From positions 1,302,001 to 1,366,000 of the forward strand of contig NZ_FSQW01000001.1 in the NCBI RefSeq assembly GCF_900128895.1: 64,000 nt of DNA, read 5' to 3'. Below the pieces are notes generated by a model. It saw only the letters and a program-made list of their open reading frames with translations. It searched no databases and had not been told where the DNA came from. Below are positions 50,542-58,404 of this stretch, in pieces. The position numbers and the translations under genes were made by a program. How positions within the stretch are numbered: the first letter of the stretch is position 1; the number at the start of each line of letters is the position of its first letter. The DNA comes from Parasphingorhabdus marina DSM 22363 (GTDB taxonomy: Bacteria; Pseudomonadota; Alphaproteobacteria; Sphingomonadales; Sphingomonadaceae).

Positions 50542-51350
50542 TTGTTTCGCTACTTCGCCAAACCGCCCTGGGCGCGTTGAGTTTTTCGGTCTGCCTTGCT
50601 CTGTCGGGGATACTGCTTCCGCAACCGGCACAGGCCGGCGGATCATCGATCAATCTGTCGACATTCTGCGACGGCAAATACCGGACCGGTCTGCTGCGCG
50701 GCCTGAAGACCAAAATTCGCGCCAAATGGGACCCCAAACGCAAGAAATGGGGCTGCCACATCCCCCAGAGCGTCGGATTTAACATCATCACTCCGGCCCA
50801 TTTCAAACCCCTGGGTTATGCCGAGGCCTGTCGCAAGTTTCGGGGAACATCCCGTTACCATTTGCATGGCCGGACAGTGCACTGTGGTCAGGATACAGCC
50901 CGGCGCAATCCACCGCCTCGCGAGCCGGCACCACCGCCGCCATCGGCGGGTTATGGGAGAGGTGAAGCCCAGTACACTGCCCTCAGCATGTGCAACCGGT
51001 CGCGTACGGATACCATCTACGCGGCCTGGGTGTGGCACGACTGGGGCGAGAACCGGCGACGCAAGAACTGGCGGGCACAGGGCTGGGTCCGCTTGCCACG
51101 CGGTCGCTGCGAACGGATCGAGTTTCCGCATTATCGCAATGGCGATCCCTATGAGGATACGGTTTACCTGCATGCCACATCCGAGCGGGTGAGCTGGGGC
51201 AAAGGGGATTATGCTTTCTGCATGCACCCGTCGGACTTTGATCATCTGGATGCCGACAGAATGGCGTGCAAAGGGCAGGATCAGTGGCTGGCGGAGACGT
51301 TTGAATTCCAGCTGAATCCGGGCGCCGAGAATACGTTCAATTTCAACTAG
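50538..51350 (+). CDS. Secreted protein: CxxKYR domain fused to a DUF1036-like domain
   Basis: 270 residues, start ATG overlapping the previous TGA (ATGA). Signal peptide with cleavage after AQA-GGS. Residues 40-118 repeat the four-Cys domain of the preceding protein (FCDGKYRTGLLRGLK, SVGFN, YHLHGRTVHCG; Cys 44, 73, 98, 116). A Pro-rich linker follows, and residues 145-245 (LSMCNRSRTDTIYAAWVWHD ... WRAQGWVRLPRGRC ... YAFCMHPSDF ... MACKG) fit DUF1036, a small domain of unknown function with four Cys. The fusion shows that the two domains work together outside the cytoplasm. Confidence 0.78.
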   Translation: MIVSLLRQTALGALSFSVCLALSGILLPQPAQAGGSSINLSTFCDGKYRTGLLRGLKTKIRAKWDPKRKKWGCHIPQSVGFNIITPAHFKPLGYAEACRKFRGTSRYHLHGRTVHCGQDTARRNPPPREPAPPPPSAGYGRGEAQYTALSMCNRSRTDTIYAAWVWHDWGENRRRKNWRAQGWVRLPRGRCERIEFPHYRNGDPYEDTVYLHATSERVSWGKGDYAFCMHPSDFDHLDADRMACKGQDQWLAETFEFQLNPGAENTFNFN

Positions 51351-51409
51351 CCGCTGTTGTCGGCACTTGTCCGCGCGGCAAATGAGATGGGTCTGTTCAT
51401 GAAAGGCAA

Positions 51410-52048
51410 TCAGGTCTGTTTCGCGCTGTCCAGCAGCCCTTCCCGCAAAGCCAGCGCCAGCAGTTCAGCCACGGAATGGGCTCCCAGTTTGCGCATGATA
51501 TTGGACCGGTGGTTGTCGACCGTATTTGCGCTGATACCCAGTCGCCTGGCAATAGTCGCGTTGGTTTCACCGCGCGCAATGGCGAAAAGAATCTGGGCCT
51601 CCCTCTGGGTCAGTTTTTCCTGCCCTTTTTCTTCGTCCAGTAATTCAGCAACTTCGGGAGGCAGCCGCCGATTGCCTTCGCAAACCAGTTTGAGCTCATG
51701 GGCCAGATCTCTGGAATTTGACGTCTTGAGGAATATTCCGTCCACACCGTTTTCCCAGGCCTGGGCGAGCAGTTTTCGTGATGTCAGGCCGGTGAGAATG
51801 GCAATGCGCGTTTCCGGACACCATCGCCGCACTTCTTCCAGAATTTCAATCCCCGTCACGTCGGGCATGGAGATATCCAGGAGAATGATATCGGGGACAA
51901 GTTGCTTCGCCTTCTCCAGACCCGCTCCACCGTCAGCGCATTCGGCGACCACGTCAAAGCTGCCGTGATTTTCGAGAAGCATCTTGATTCCCTGACGGAC
52001 CACGTCATGGTCATCAACGAGGATGATTGAATATGCTGTCTGCCCCAT
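51410..52048 (-). CDS. NarL/LuxR-family response regulator
   Basis: 212 residues from ATG 52048. The receiver domain has the acidic pair D12-D13, the phospho-acceptor D58 in IILLDIS, the Thr in AILTG and the Lys in FLKTS. The C-terminal LuxR-type helix-turn-helix is LTQREAQILFAIARGETNATIARRLGISANTVDNHRSNIMRKLG. Its partner is the histidine kinase encoded head-to-head, with which its first 16 coding bases overlap. LuxR-type regulators bind short palindromes, so it is the natural candidate for the ATRGTG-N6-CACYAT sites around it. That link is inference. Confidence 0.9.
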   Translation of the reverse strand: MGQTAYSIILVDDHDVVRQGIKMLLENHGSFDVVAECADGGAGLEKAKQLVPDIILLDISMPDVTGIEILEEVRRWCPETRIAILTGLTSRKLLAQAWENGVDGIFLKTSNSRDLAHELKLVCEGNRRLPPEVAELLDEEKGQEKLTQREAQILFAIARGETNATIARRLGISANTVDNHRSNIMRKLGAHSVAELLALALREGLLDSAKQT

Positions 52049-54066
52049 GTCCCATCCCTGATCCGCATCGCTGGCAAGCTGTTTCGACCGCATTCAAGAT
52101 CGTCGCCGTCTGCATTCTTTTCATCTTTGCCGGGGAAAAACCAGCATTTGCTGCAAATAGTGGGACCGCATCCGATATCATCGAACTCCGTCAAGATGAT
52201 CCAAGCCGGAATATATCTCAAAATATCAGTTATTTGCTTGATCCCCAACAGCAATTGACACTGTCGCAGCTGCAGCAGGATCCGGAAGCCTTTGATTTCC
52301 GGAAGGTCACAAAATCAGAGCCCAATTTCGGATTCCAGAAAGGGGCAATCTGGTTGCGGCTAAAGCTGCACAACCCCGGCAACGAGGAATTGTCCCGTAT
52401 TTTCGCAATTGAAACAAATTTTGTCAGCGAGATAGAAGTCTTCCAGGAGATCGGCGGTTCAACCCGGAGCCTGATGAAGCAAAATACGGAGATGCCCTTT
52501 CGCACGCGTCCCGTTGATTATCATCAATTGGCCGTGCCTTTCTCGATTGAGGCGGGTCAACAGACCGTGTTGTGGGTGCGATACCGGACAAGCGGTCTGA
52601 CGGCATTGCCGATGTCGATCGAAACACTGAACAGTTTCAACTCCCGTTCGAACCGGGAAATGGCTCTGAATTTCGCGTTTTACGGCATTATCGGCATGTT
52701 TCTGATCGCCAGCATAGCCGCGGCGATTTTCGCGCCGGCACGCATATTCATCTACTATTTCTTCTACGCTGCGGCCGTCCTGATTTATATTTTCCATCGT
52801 GACGGATATGCGTTTCAGTTCCTGTGGCCGGACTGGCCGCGATGGAATGCCTATGCTTCCTTGCCGCTGGCGGCGGCGCTAACGGCCTTTGCCTCCCAGT
52901 TCACGCGCAGTTACCTGAACACCCGGGATGACTATCCTGTCTATGACCGGATCCTGCTGGGAATCATTCTGCTGCAAGTGCTGATGGTTTTGGCAACGGT
53001 TGTTGTCGACAGTGAACTGATCAAGCAACTTATGACAATCAGCATTACCCTCTGTGCGATGCTGTTTCTGACAGCAGGACTTTCTGCATTGCGAACGAAG
53101 GGTCGCCGGGTGCTCTTTTTTGTGATCGGCTGGTCGGGCATCGTCGTGGCATCTCTGACAACGTTCACGGCGCACTGGCTTGATATCGAGGTTACGCGGT
53201 CGGCGACCCTCGATACGATGCGGACATCAATGATCTTTGATGCCTTCATGATGGGCGTGGCCTGCGTCAGTGTCGTGTCGGAATTGCGCAAGGAACGGGA
53301 ACAGCTGATGGCGCAGAGGGCCGCGTCGGCCGAACGCAATTTCGAGCTGGCCGGAAGACTGGCCGGGCTGGAACAGAAATATGAACTGGCGCAGGCCATG
53401 GTCGAAAATTCCAACCGGATGGTCGCCAATACCACGCATGACCTCCGACAGCCGCTCCATTCCTTAAGATCAGTGATCCACAATCTGTCAGACAGGACGA
53501 AAACCGACAAAAGCGAAATCGATCATATCGAACAGTCGCTCCAGTATATGGAGTCGCTTGTCGAAGAGAATTTAAACCAGGCCAGCGAGGATCGTCGGCA
53601 AATCCCGGAAACTCCGGACCGCCAGATGAGTGCGTCCCATATCCTGCAGGCGATAGCCACGATTTTTGCCCAGGAGGCGGAAGCGGCGGGCATCAGACTG
53701 AAAGTCGTGCCGTCTTCCGCGCAAATGACCGCCAATTCCGTCGCGGTGTTACGTATACTCAGCAACCTTGTAGCCAACGCCATTGCCTATGCCCCGGGCG
53801 CACGCATTCTTGTCGGCATTCGGCGCCGGAACAGGCATCTGGTGTTCGAAGTTCATGACACCGGACCGGGGATGACAGCCGAGCAGTTGAAAGCTGCGAA
53901 ACAACGGAGCCAGCGAGGTAATCAAATGGCCGATGGCAATCCCGATGGCAAGGGCCTGGGCCTGTCGATTGTGGACGATCTGACAGAACAGATTGGCAGC
54001 GTGTGGAAACTGAGCAGTGTTCCCGGAAAAGGTACTGTCGCGCAATTGTTTCTGGATCCCTGGTGA
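52033..54066 (+). CDS. 7TMR-DISM sensor histidine kinase
   Basis: 677 residues from ATG 52033; GAGGA lies nine bases upstream, while TTG 52027 is too close to it. Signal peptide with cleavage near AFA-ANS, a periplasmic DISMED2 domain (about 45-185, with FGFQKGAIWLRLKLHN), seven membrane helices (about 200-400), a coiled coil, a DHp helix with phospho-acceptor His in TTHDLRQPLHSLRS, and a HATPase domain with NLVANAIAYAP, DTGPGM and GKGLGLSIV. Periplasmic DISMED2 domains are thought to bind carbohydrate-like ligands, so it may sense peptidoglycan or glycan pieces. It is divergent from, and overlapping, the response regulator gene. Confidence 0.9.
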   Translation: MLSAPCPIPDPHRWQAVSTAFKIVAVCILFIFAGEKPAFAANSGTASDIIELRQDDPSRNISQNISYLLDPQQQLTLSQLQQDPEAFDFRKVTKSEPNFGFQKGAIWLRLKLHNPGNEELSRIFAIETNFVSEIEVFQEIGGSTRSLMKQNTEMPFRTRPVDYHQLAVPFSIEAGQQTVLWVRYRTSGLTALPMSIETLNSFNSRSNREMALNFAFYGIIGMFLIASIAAAIFAPARIFIYYFFYAAAVLIYIFHRDGYAFQFLWPDWPRWNAYASLPLAAALTAFASQFTRSYLNTRDDYPVYDRILLGIILLQVLMVLATVVVDSELIKQLMTISITLCAMLFLTAGLSALRTKGRRVLFFVIGWSGIVVASLTTFTAHWLDIEVTRSATLDTMRTSMIFDAFMMGVACVSVVSELRKEREQLMAQRAASAERNFELAGRLAGLEQKYELAQAMVENSNRMVANTTHDLRQPLHSLRSVIHNLSDRTKTDKSEIDHIEQSLQYMESLVEENLNQASEDRRQIPETPDRQMSASHILQAIATIFAQEAEAAGIRLKVVPSSAQMTANSVAVLRILSNLVANAIAYAPGARILVGIRRRNRHLVFEVHDTGPGMTAEQLKAAKQRSQRGNQMADGNPDGKGLGLSIVDDLTEQIGSVWKLSSVPGKGTVAQLFLDPW

Positions 54067-54163
54067 CAGGCCTGCACCAGGTCGCTCGCGCTGTTGAGTG
54101 GTAACGTTACCGTCAGACTGGCCTCCGACACGCGGAAAAATCATAATCTGCCAGCAGCAGATT

Positions 54164-54181
54164 ATAGTGTGTTCACACCAT
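54164..54181. promoter_or_regulatory. Envelope-regulon palindrome C (ATAGTG-N6-CACCAT)
   Basis: ATAGTG-TGTTCA-CACCAT; the inner GTGTG-TT-CACAC is also a perfect inverted repeat. It lies 50 bp upstream of the start at 54232 and about 100 bp after the kinase gene. Confidence 0.65.
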
Positions 54182-54231
54182 AGGGAGAGGATGCCCGGAG
54201 GTATAGGATGGCACCAGCGAGGAGGTGCGAC

Positions 54232-55251
54232 ATGCCTGTTTTTACCGGAAAACCAACCATGGGCTGGATCAGTGGTATGGCCAGCCTTTTTGCCGCAATA
54301 CCGGTCTCGGCCCAAAGTCTTCCGACCACGGAAAACGGCTTTTACATGATACGGACGAATGCGGATGATCTGTCGCGTTACAGAGCCGTCGACAGTATGT
54401 GTATCGGAGAAAATCACGACGACCTGATGGCATTCATCAATACCGGAAATGGTACGCTTGATTTTCTTGAATTGAGAGAGGGCGAAAAGGTCGCAGCGAC
54501 CAGATTGAAACTGAGCGAACCGGATGCCGGAGTCAGCCAGATACGTTACAGTCTCGTCGAGCCGGACAGTGAAGAGGCGGTCTTTGAACTGCATTTCATC
54601 AATCCGGGTGCTCTGGGGGATCCTGCCAAAATACCCATGGCAACGCTGTCCAGCGTCCATATCCCGCGGGTGAATGTCACACATCTGGACTGCCTGATGG
54701 GCGAGCAAATCCTCTATGCCGGTATCGATCAAAATCACCGGGTAACGGTGATGATGGACGAGGAAGGTACACTGGTTTTCCGGCAGAGCTCAGTGAAACA
54801 GGCCTGGGTGGCGCGCAATATCTCCGGCGGGTTCTGGTCCACTGGAAAGCGGGGGGAAATCATCTTCACTTTCTTCGAAGGCAGCACAGTGACAAGCATC
54901 AAGGCCGCACCTCACCAGCGGATCGAATATCCGGCATGGCGAACCACCAGCTCTGTCGGGCGCGAATATTCGGCAAGCCCCAAGGGTTTTTTCGTGGCCG
55001 ATATGGAAAAGCTGGGCAGCAGGTCGAACCGATTGCCCTTTGGTCTTGTCCTGCACTTTGAAAGACTCGAAATCTGCCGTCATCTTGCCGGAGAGGCCAG
55101 CGGCAATCCGGATCGCGACAAGCAGGTTGCCGAAAGCCGGGACAAGGCGGGATGCGACGAAGCCAGCGCACAGCATGCGGGATATATTGAGCAGTTTGCA
55201 GGCAATGAAGCGGTTTCGAAAATATTGAAAACGCATGGTACTGATTTCTAG
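54232..55251 (+). CDS. Secreted protein of unknown family
   Basis: 339 residues from ATG 54232, which has a perfect AGGAGGT five bases upstream. Signal peptide with cleavage near VSA-QSL. The body is mixed alpha/beta with few cysteines. The C-terminal 60 residues are helical and contain two Cys (EICRHLAG, KAGCDEAS). I recognise no domain. An in-frame ATG at 54208 also has GGAGGT five bases upstream and would add eight residues before the signal. The regulon palindrome at 54164 precedes it, and the next gene starts 33 bp after its stop, so the two form an operon. Confidence 0.7.
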   Translation: MPVFTGKPTMGWISGMASLFAAIPVSAQSLPTTENGFYMIRTNADDLSRYRAVDSMCIGENHDDLMAFINTGNGTLDFLELREGEKVAATRLKLSEPDAGVSQIRYSLVEPDSEEAVFELHFINPGALGDPAKIPMATLSSVHIPRVNVTHLDCLMGEQILYAGIDQNHRVTVMMDEEGTLVFRQSSVKQAWVARNISGGFWSTGKRGEIIFTFFEGSTVTSIKAAPHQRIEYPAWRTTSSVGREYSASPKGFFVADMEKLGSRSNRLPFGLVLHFERLEICRHLAGEASGNPDRDKQVAESRDKAGCDEASAQHAGYIEQFAGNEAVSKILKTHGTDF

Positions 55252-55284
55252 GATATGGTCATAAACAAAAGAAGCGAGGGAAAA

Positions 55285-56319
55285 ATGGGCAACAAAAGCT
55301 ATGTTATAGGGGGGCTCGTTGCTGCCGCTTTTCTCACCATTTTTATTCTTATGCCAACGGCAGCATCGGACAGCAGTGCACATGCGTCGCCTGCCATACC
55401 CGCCATGTTACTTCAAACCATTGGAGAGGCCGAGAACCAATGCCGCATTGCTCGGGAAAGTTGCGAAATTGACTCCAACAGTTGCAAAGCAAATGAGCGA
55501 TATGAAAATCAGCGGACAGATCAATGTCGCGCCAACATCGTGCGGAAATATGAAAACTGCGAGCGCCGCCGACTAAACACATTGGCTCCGCTGAGAGGTC
55601 AATACGGCGCGCGCCCAAGCGCAACGCAAGTTCAACAATATCAGCAGCGCGCCGTCATTCAGGCCTGCGGTCGCAGTCCGTCGCGCGGTGAATTGCAGAA
55701 ATCCTGCCCGGCCCGGGGTGGCGGATGTTACTCACGCGGTTATTGCACACAGCAATATCAGCGTTGTTCATCAAATGCCTTTCTGCAGGACCAGTCAAAC
55801 AACCAGCGTCAATCACCCGAACCCCTGCGACCCCCACAACAGACAGAAACTTACGTGCCGGCACCCCAAAATAGAAAAGCTCCGCGAAAGCAATCCAAAT
55901 CCTGGCGCAGCAAATATTCCTACAGAGTCACCAACACCTGCACGTCGCCGGTAAGGGCCGTGTTTGCAAGGACCGGCCGAAACAGGAATTCCGGTATTAC
56001 GGTATGGGGATGGCATACAATTTCCGCGCGAGCCGACATGATTGTTGAATTGAACAGTTATGACCTGAAAGATTTTTACGCATATGTTGACAATGGCAAG
56101 ATACAAGGCTGGAAAAAGAAGTCGGATATTTACCTGTCAGATAAACCGGAGTTCCGCTGGTTGTTTCATCCGGGACAAGCACCCAGAGATTTTGACATCA
56201 AGAGCGGCAAGCTAAGGAAAATGCCGTTCACCTTTATAGGAAACAGGGAATATATCGACCGGAATACATATCCTAGCGTTCCGGAAATCAAGATAAAAAA
56301 CTGCAAGAAAAAGAGATAG
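55285..56319 (+). CDS. Secreted cysteine-rich protein with a C-terminal DUF1036-like part
   Basis: 344 residues from ATG 55285; GAGGG lies five bases upstream. An N-terminal hydrophobic segment (YVIGGLVAAAFLTIFILMP) is either a signal or an anchor. Residues about 50-165 hold ten or so cysteines in a helical, Arg/Gln-rich region (ENQCRIARESCEID, SCKANERYENQ). A Pro/Gln-rich linker follows, then a region near 210-340 beginning YRVTNTCTSPVRAVFAR ... VWGWHTISA that resembles the start of DUF1036 (CNxT, aliphatic, GW). The DUF1036 relation is weak by eye. It ends with a basic Lys/Cys tail. Confidence 0.68.
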   Translation: MGNKSYVIGGLVAAAFLTIFILMPTAASDSSAHASPAIPAMLLQTIGEAENQCRIARESCEIDSNSCKANERYENQRTDQCRANIVRKYENCERRRLNTLAPLRGQYGARPSATQVQQYQQRAVIQACGRSPSRGELQKSCPARGGGCYSRGYCTQQYQRCSSNAFLQDQSNNQRQSPEPLRPPQQTETYVPAPQNRKAPRKQSKSWRSKYSYRVTNTCTSPVRAVFARTGRNRNSGITVWGWHTISARADMIVELNSYDLKDFYAYVDNGKIQGWKKKSDIYLSDKPEFRWLFHPGQAPRDFDIKSGKLRKMPFTFIGNREYIDRNTYPSVPEIKIKNCKKKR

Positions 56320-56429
56320 GCACATGCCCGGACATGTTCGCTTTTGACCGGAGTGTCGCCATCAGGCGGAAGACACCATCTGCAGGACTTGCTCCCGTGC
56401 TGCCCATGATGCTGTAGCCCGGACAGAAA

Positions 56430-56861
56430 TTAGATCGGCCATTTGCGATGGCGTACAAGCCAGAATGCCGCGCCCGCTGCAGCCCCAACTGGTCCGAGAG
56501 TGACGAAATCATCCAGAGCACGCATCAGCGTAAACTGGCTGCCACGGAACAGGACGGGAATACCGGCCGCTGCTCCCGCCAGCAGGAAAAACCAGAGCCC
56601 GGTAATCTTGCCAAACTCTGATATCAGAATGGTAAGCAGGGCAACCGGGGCTGCCAGTATCCCGGCCATAGCGGCGTAAACCGGCAAATAGCCGGCCTGG
56701 TTCGCCATATCCTCAGACCAGGTAACGCCTTCCATCAGCGGTTGCCCAATGGTCATAAGGCTGCCGATCAAAAATATTCCCAGCGCAGCCGCGAAGCAGG
56801 CGGCGGCATAGGCCAGAGCAATACGAACAAGTATTTTTACGCTGGTCATGATGGCGGCCAC
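56430..56861 (-). CDS. Small four-helix membrane protein
   Basis: 143 residues from GTG 56861, with AGGAG six bases upstream. Four hydrophobic spans at about 7-35, 58-82, 86-105 and 120-136 with short loops. There is no recognised family and no charged residue pattern that suggests transport. It ends with a basic tail (RHRKW). The palindrome at 56921-56938 lies 60 bp upstream of its start, which places it in the envelope regulon. It is convergent with the cysteine-rich protein gene. Confidence 0.7.
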   Translation of the reverse strand: MAAIMTSVKILVRIALAYAAACFAAALGIFLIGSLMTIGQPLMEGVTWSEDMANQAGYLPVYAAMAGILAAPVALLTILISEFGKITGLWFFLLAGAAAGIPVLFRGSQFTLMRALDDFVTLGPVGAAAGAAFWLVRHRKWPI

Positions 56862-56920
56862 AGCGGACTCCTCTGTTCAGTGGATTTGCAACACTATAGT
56901 ACCGACCTGAACGGCGACGT

Positions 56921-56938
56921 ATGGTGTAAAGACACTAT
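56921..56938. promoter_or_regulatory. Envelope-regulon palindrome D (ATGGTG-N6-CACTAT)
   Basis: ATGGTG-TAAAGA-CACTAT matches the pattern fully. It lies 60 bp upstream of the minus-strand membrane protein start, between that gene and the 3' end of the PulE-like gene, so it can only serve the membrane protein gene. Confidence 0.6.
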
Positions 56939-57023
56939 TATTGGCCGGAAAGAATCGGTCGCTGTCGGTACAATGCGGGGCGCCGGAATTCGGAGCAAGG
57001 CTGTGGCGGGAATTCGGTGACGA

Positions 57024-58193
57024 TCAGTCGGCCGGTCTGGATATTCGGATCGCTTCTTCGGCTGTCGTCAATCCATGGCGAACGTGCGCTCTGGCCGCAG
57101 AGGAGAGGTTCGGCTGGTGAAGGAAGGCATGGGCGGAAATCCGGGCTTCATCGGCGCCGTCGTTGATGAGTCTGCGGACCGTATCATCGACCCGTATCAC
57201 CTCAAATACACCTGTTGAACCCTGGAAGCCGGTTTGGTTGCACTCTCTGCAACCGGTTTCGGTAAAGACCACCGTGCCGTTGTCGAATCCCAGCAGCGAA
57301 GCCATGGATCCGTTCGCCTGAACGGGTTTGCGGCAAGATTCACATAGATGGCGCACTTCACGCCGCGCGACGATAGCGCGTAATGACGAGGCCAGAAGGA
57401 AGGGATCGGTATTCAGGTTCCGCATTCGGGAAATGGCACCCACCGCATTCTTTGCAGGCACGGCCGCAACGATCAGCCGCCCTTCCAGCGCGGCCCGCAC
57501 GGCAATATCCGCAGTGCAAGGATCAGGGATTTCCTCCAGCATCACAACGTCAGGATCCTGTCGCAAGACAGCCTTCAAACCTGTTGAAAATTCGGGGTCG
57601 TTCTGCTGGCAGGTGTCAAATTGCACGATATCATCAAGCCAGGTGACCGGCGAATTCTCGACAGTACATATGTTCAGATTCTGTCGCCCAAGCTGCTGAA
57701 CAAGTGCATATGCAGCTGTCATTCTGTCGGAGACATCCGGGCCGGCAGCAAGGATGATGCCTTCCGGTTCCGCCAGCGCGCCCCCGAGTATGTCGCGAGC
57801 AGATTCCGTCAGCCCAGGCATGTCGGGACGCAGATCCGGACTGCCGGCACTCTGAATCTGCAAGACGATCCGTTCTTTTGCCTGGTAGCGCAGTGCGGAA
57901 ACTTCGATATCCTCCTGGAAAGGACTTCTATCCGCATCGATCCGCCCAACCTCGCTTTGATCATGTTCCAGGGCCTTGATACTGGCCATGTCCTTGATTT
58001 GCCGGATGACATTTACACCAATTGCAGAAGGTAATTTCCCGAATTCCGCCAGTTTGTCACCACGCCGAAACTGAACGACCAGAAATGACTCAGAAAGTTC
58101 GAGATGAATGTTGGTCACATGCTGCCGGATTGCGGACCGGATCATCCTGTCAAGAATGCCGGTTTCATCACCATCATCCGTCTCGACGGTCAT
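57024..58193 (-). CDS. GspE/PulE/PilB-like protein with degenerate ATPase motifs
   Basis: 389 residues. The order of elements is that of type II secretion/type IV pilus ATPases: ICTVENSP (Asp box), LRQDPDVVMLEEIPD (Walker B region, residues 212-224), CESC...CREC zinc site (C284, C287, C315, C318) and GFQGSTGVFEVI at the end. The Walker A loop, normally GPTGSGKTT, reads GPDVSDRMT (151-159) with no Lys, and the His box reads AVPAKNAVG. It therefore probably cannot hydrolyse ATP. The N-terminal domains are also shortened. It is not in a pilus or secretion operon. It may be a regulatory or structural paralogue. Confidence 0.8.
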   Translation of the reverse strand: MTVETDDGDETGILDRMIRSAIRQHVTNIHLELSESFLVVQFRRGDKLAEFGKLPSAIGVNVIRQIKDMASIKALEHDQSEVGRIDADRSPFQEDIEVSALRYQAKERIVLQIQSAGSPDLRPDMPGLTESARDILGGALAEPEGIILAAGPDVSDRMTAAYALVQQLGRQNLNICTVENSPVTWLDDIVQFDTCQQNDPEFSTGLKAVLRQDPDVVMLEEIPDPCTADIAVRAALEGRLIVAAVPAKNAVGAISRMRNLNTDPFLLASSLRAIVARREVRHLCESCRKPVQANGSMASLLGFDNGTVVFTETGCRECNQTGFQGSTGVFEVIRVDDTVRRLINDGADEARISAHAFLHQPNLSSAARAHVRHGLTTAEEAIRISRPAD

Positions 58194-58404
58194 TCGGAAC
58201 CGTCTCCGGACGATTGCTGATTGCTACAAATTACCCCAGGAGTGAAAGGATTGGGGCTTGCGAAAGCCTGCTGACCATGTCCGATGGTTTCCATTCCAAT
58301 CCCCTGAACCGACCTGTCAGTAAATAAGGCCTTTTGTTGACGATCCGGCGACATGGCGATGACAGATAAATGACACGAAACTGCCAGTGGCAAGGGATGA
58401 CGGG

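Noticed and set aside
56883-56897. Second regulon palindrome near the membrane protein start
   Set aside because: Only the right half CACTAT is present; the left arm at the proper spacing does not match.
56742-57020. Plus-strand frame of 92 codons downstream of palindrome D
   Set aside because: It spans the antisense of the membrane protein start, has no signal or domain, and palindrome D is better explained as control of the minus-strand gene.
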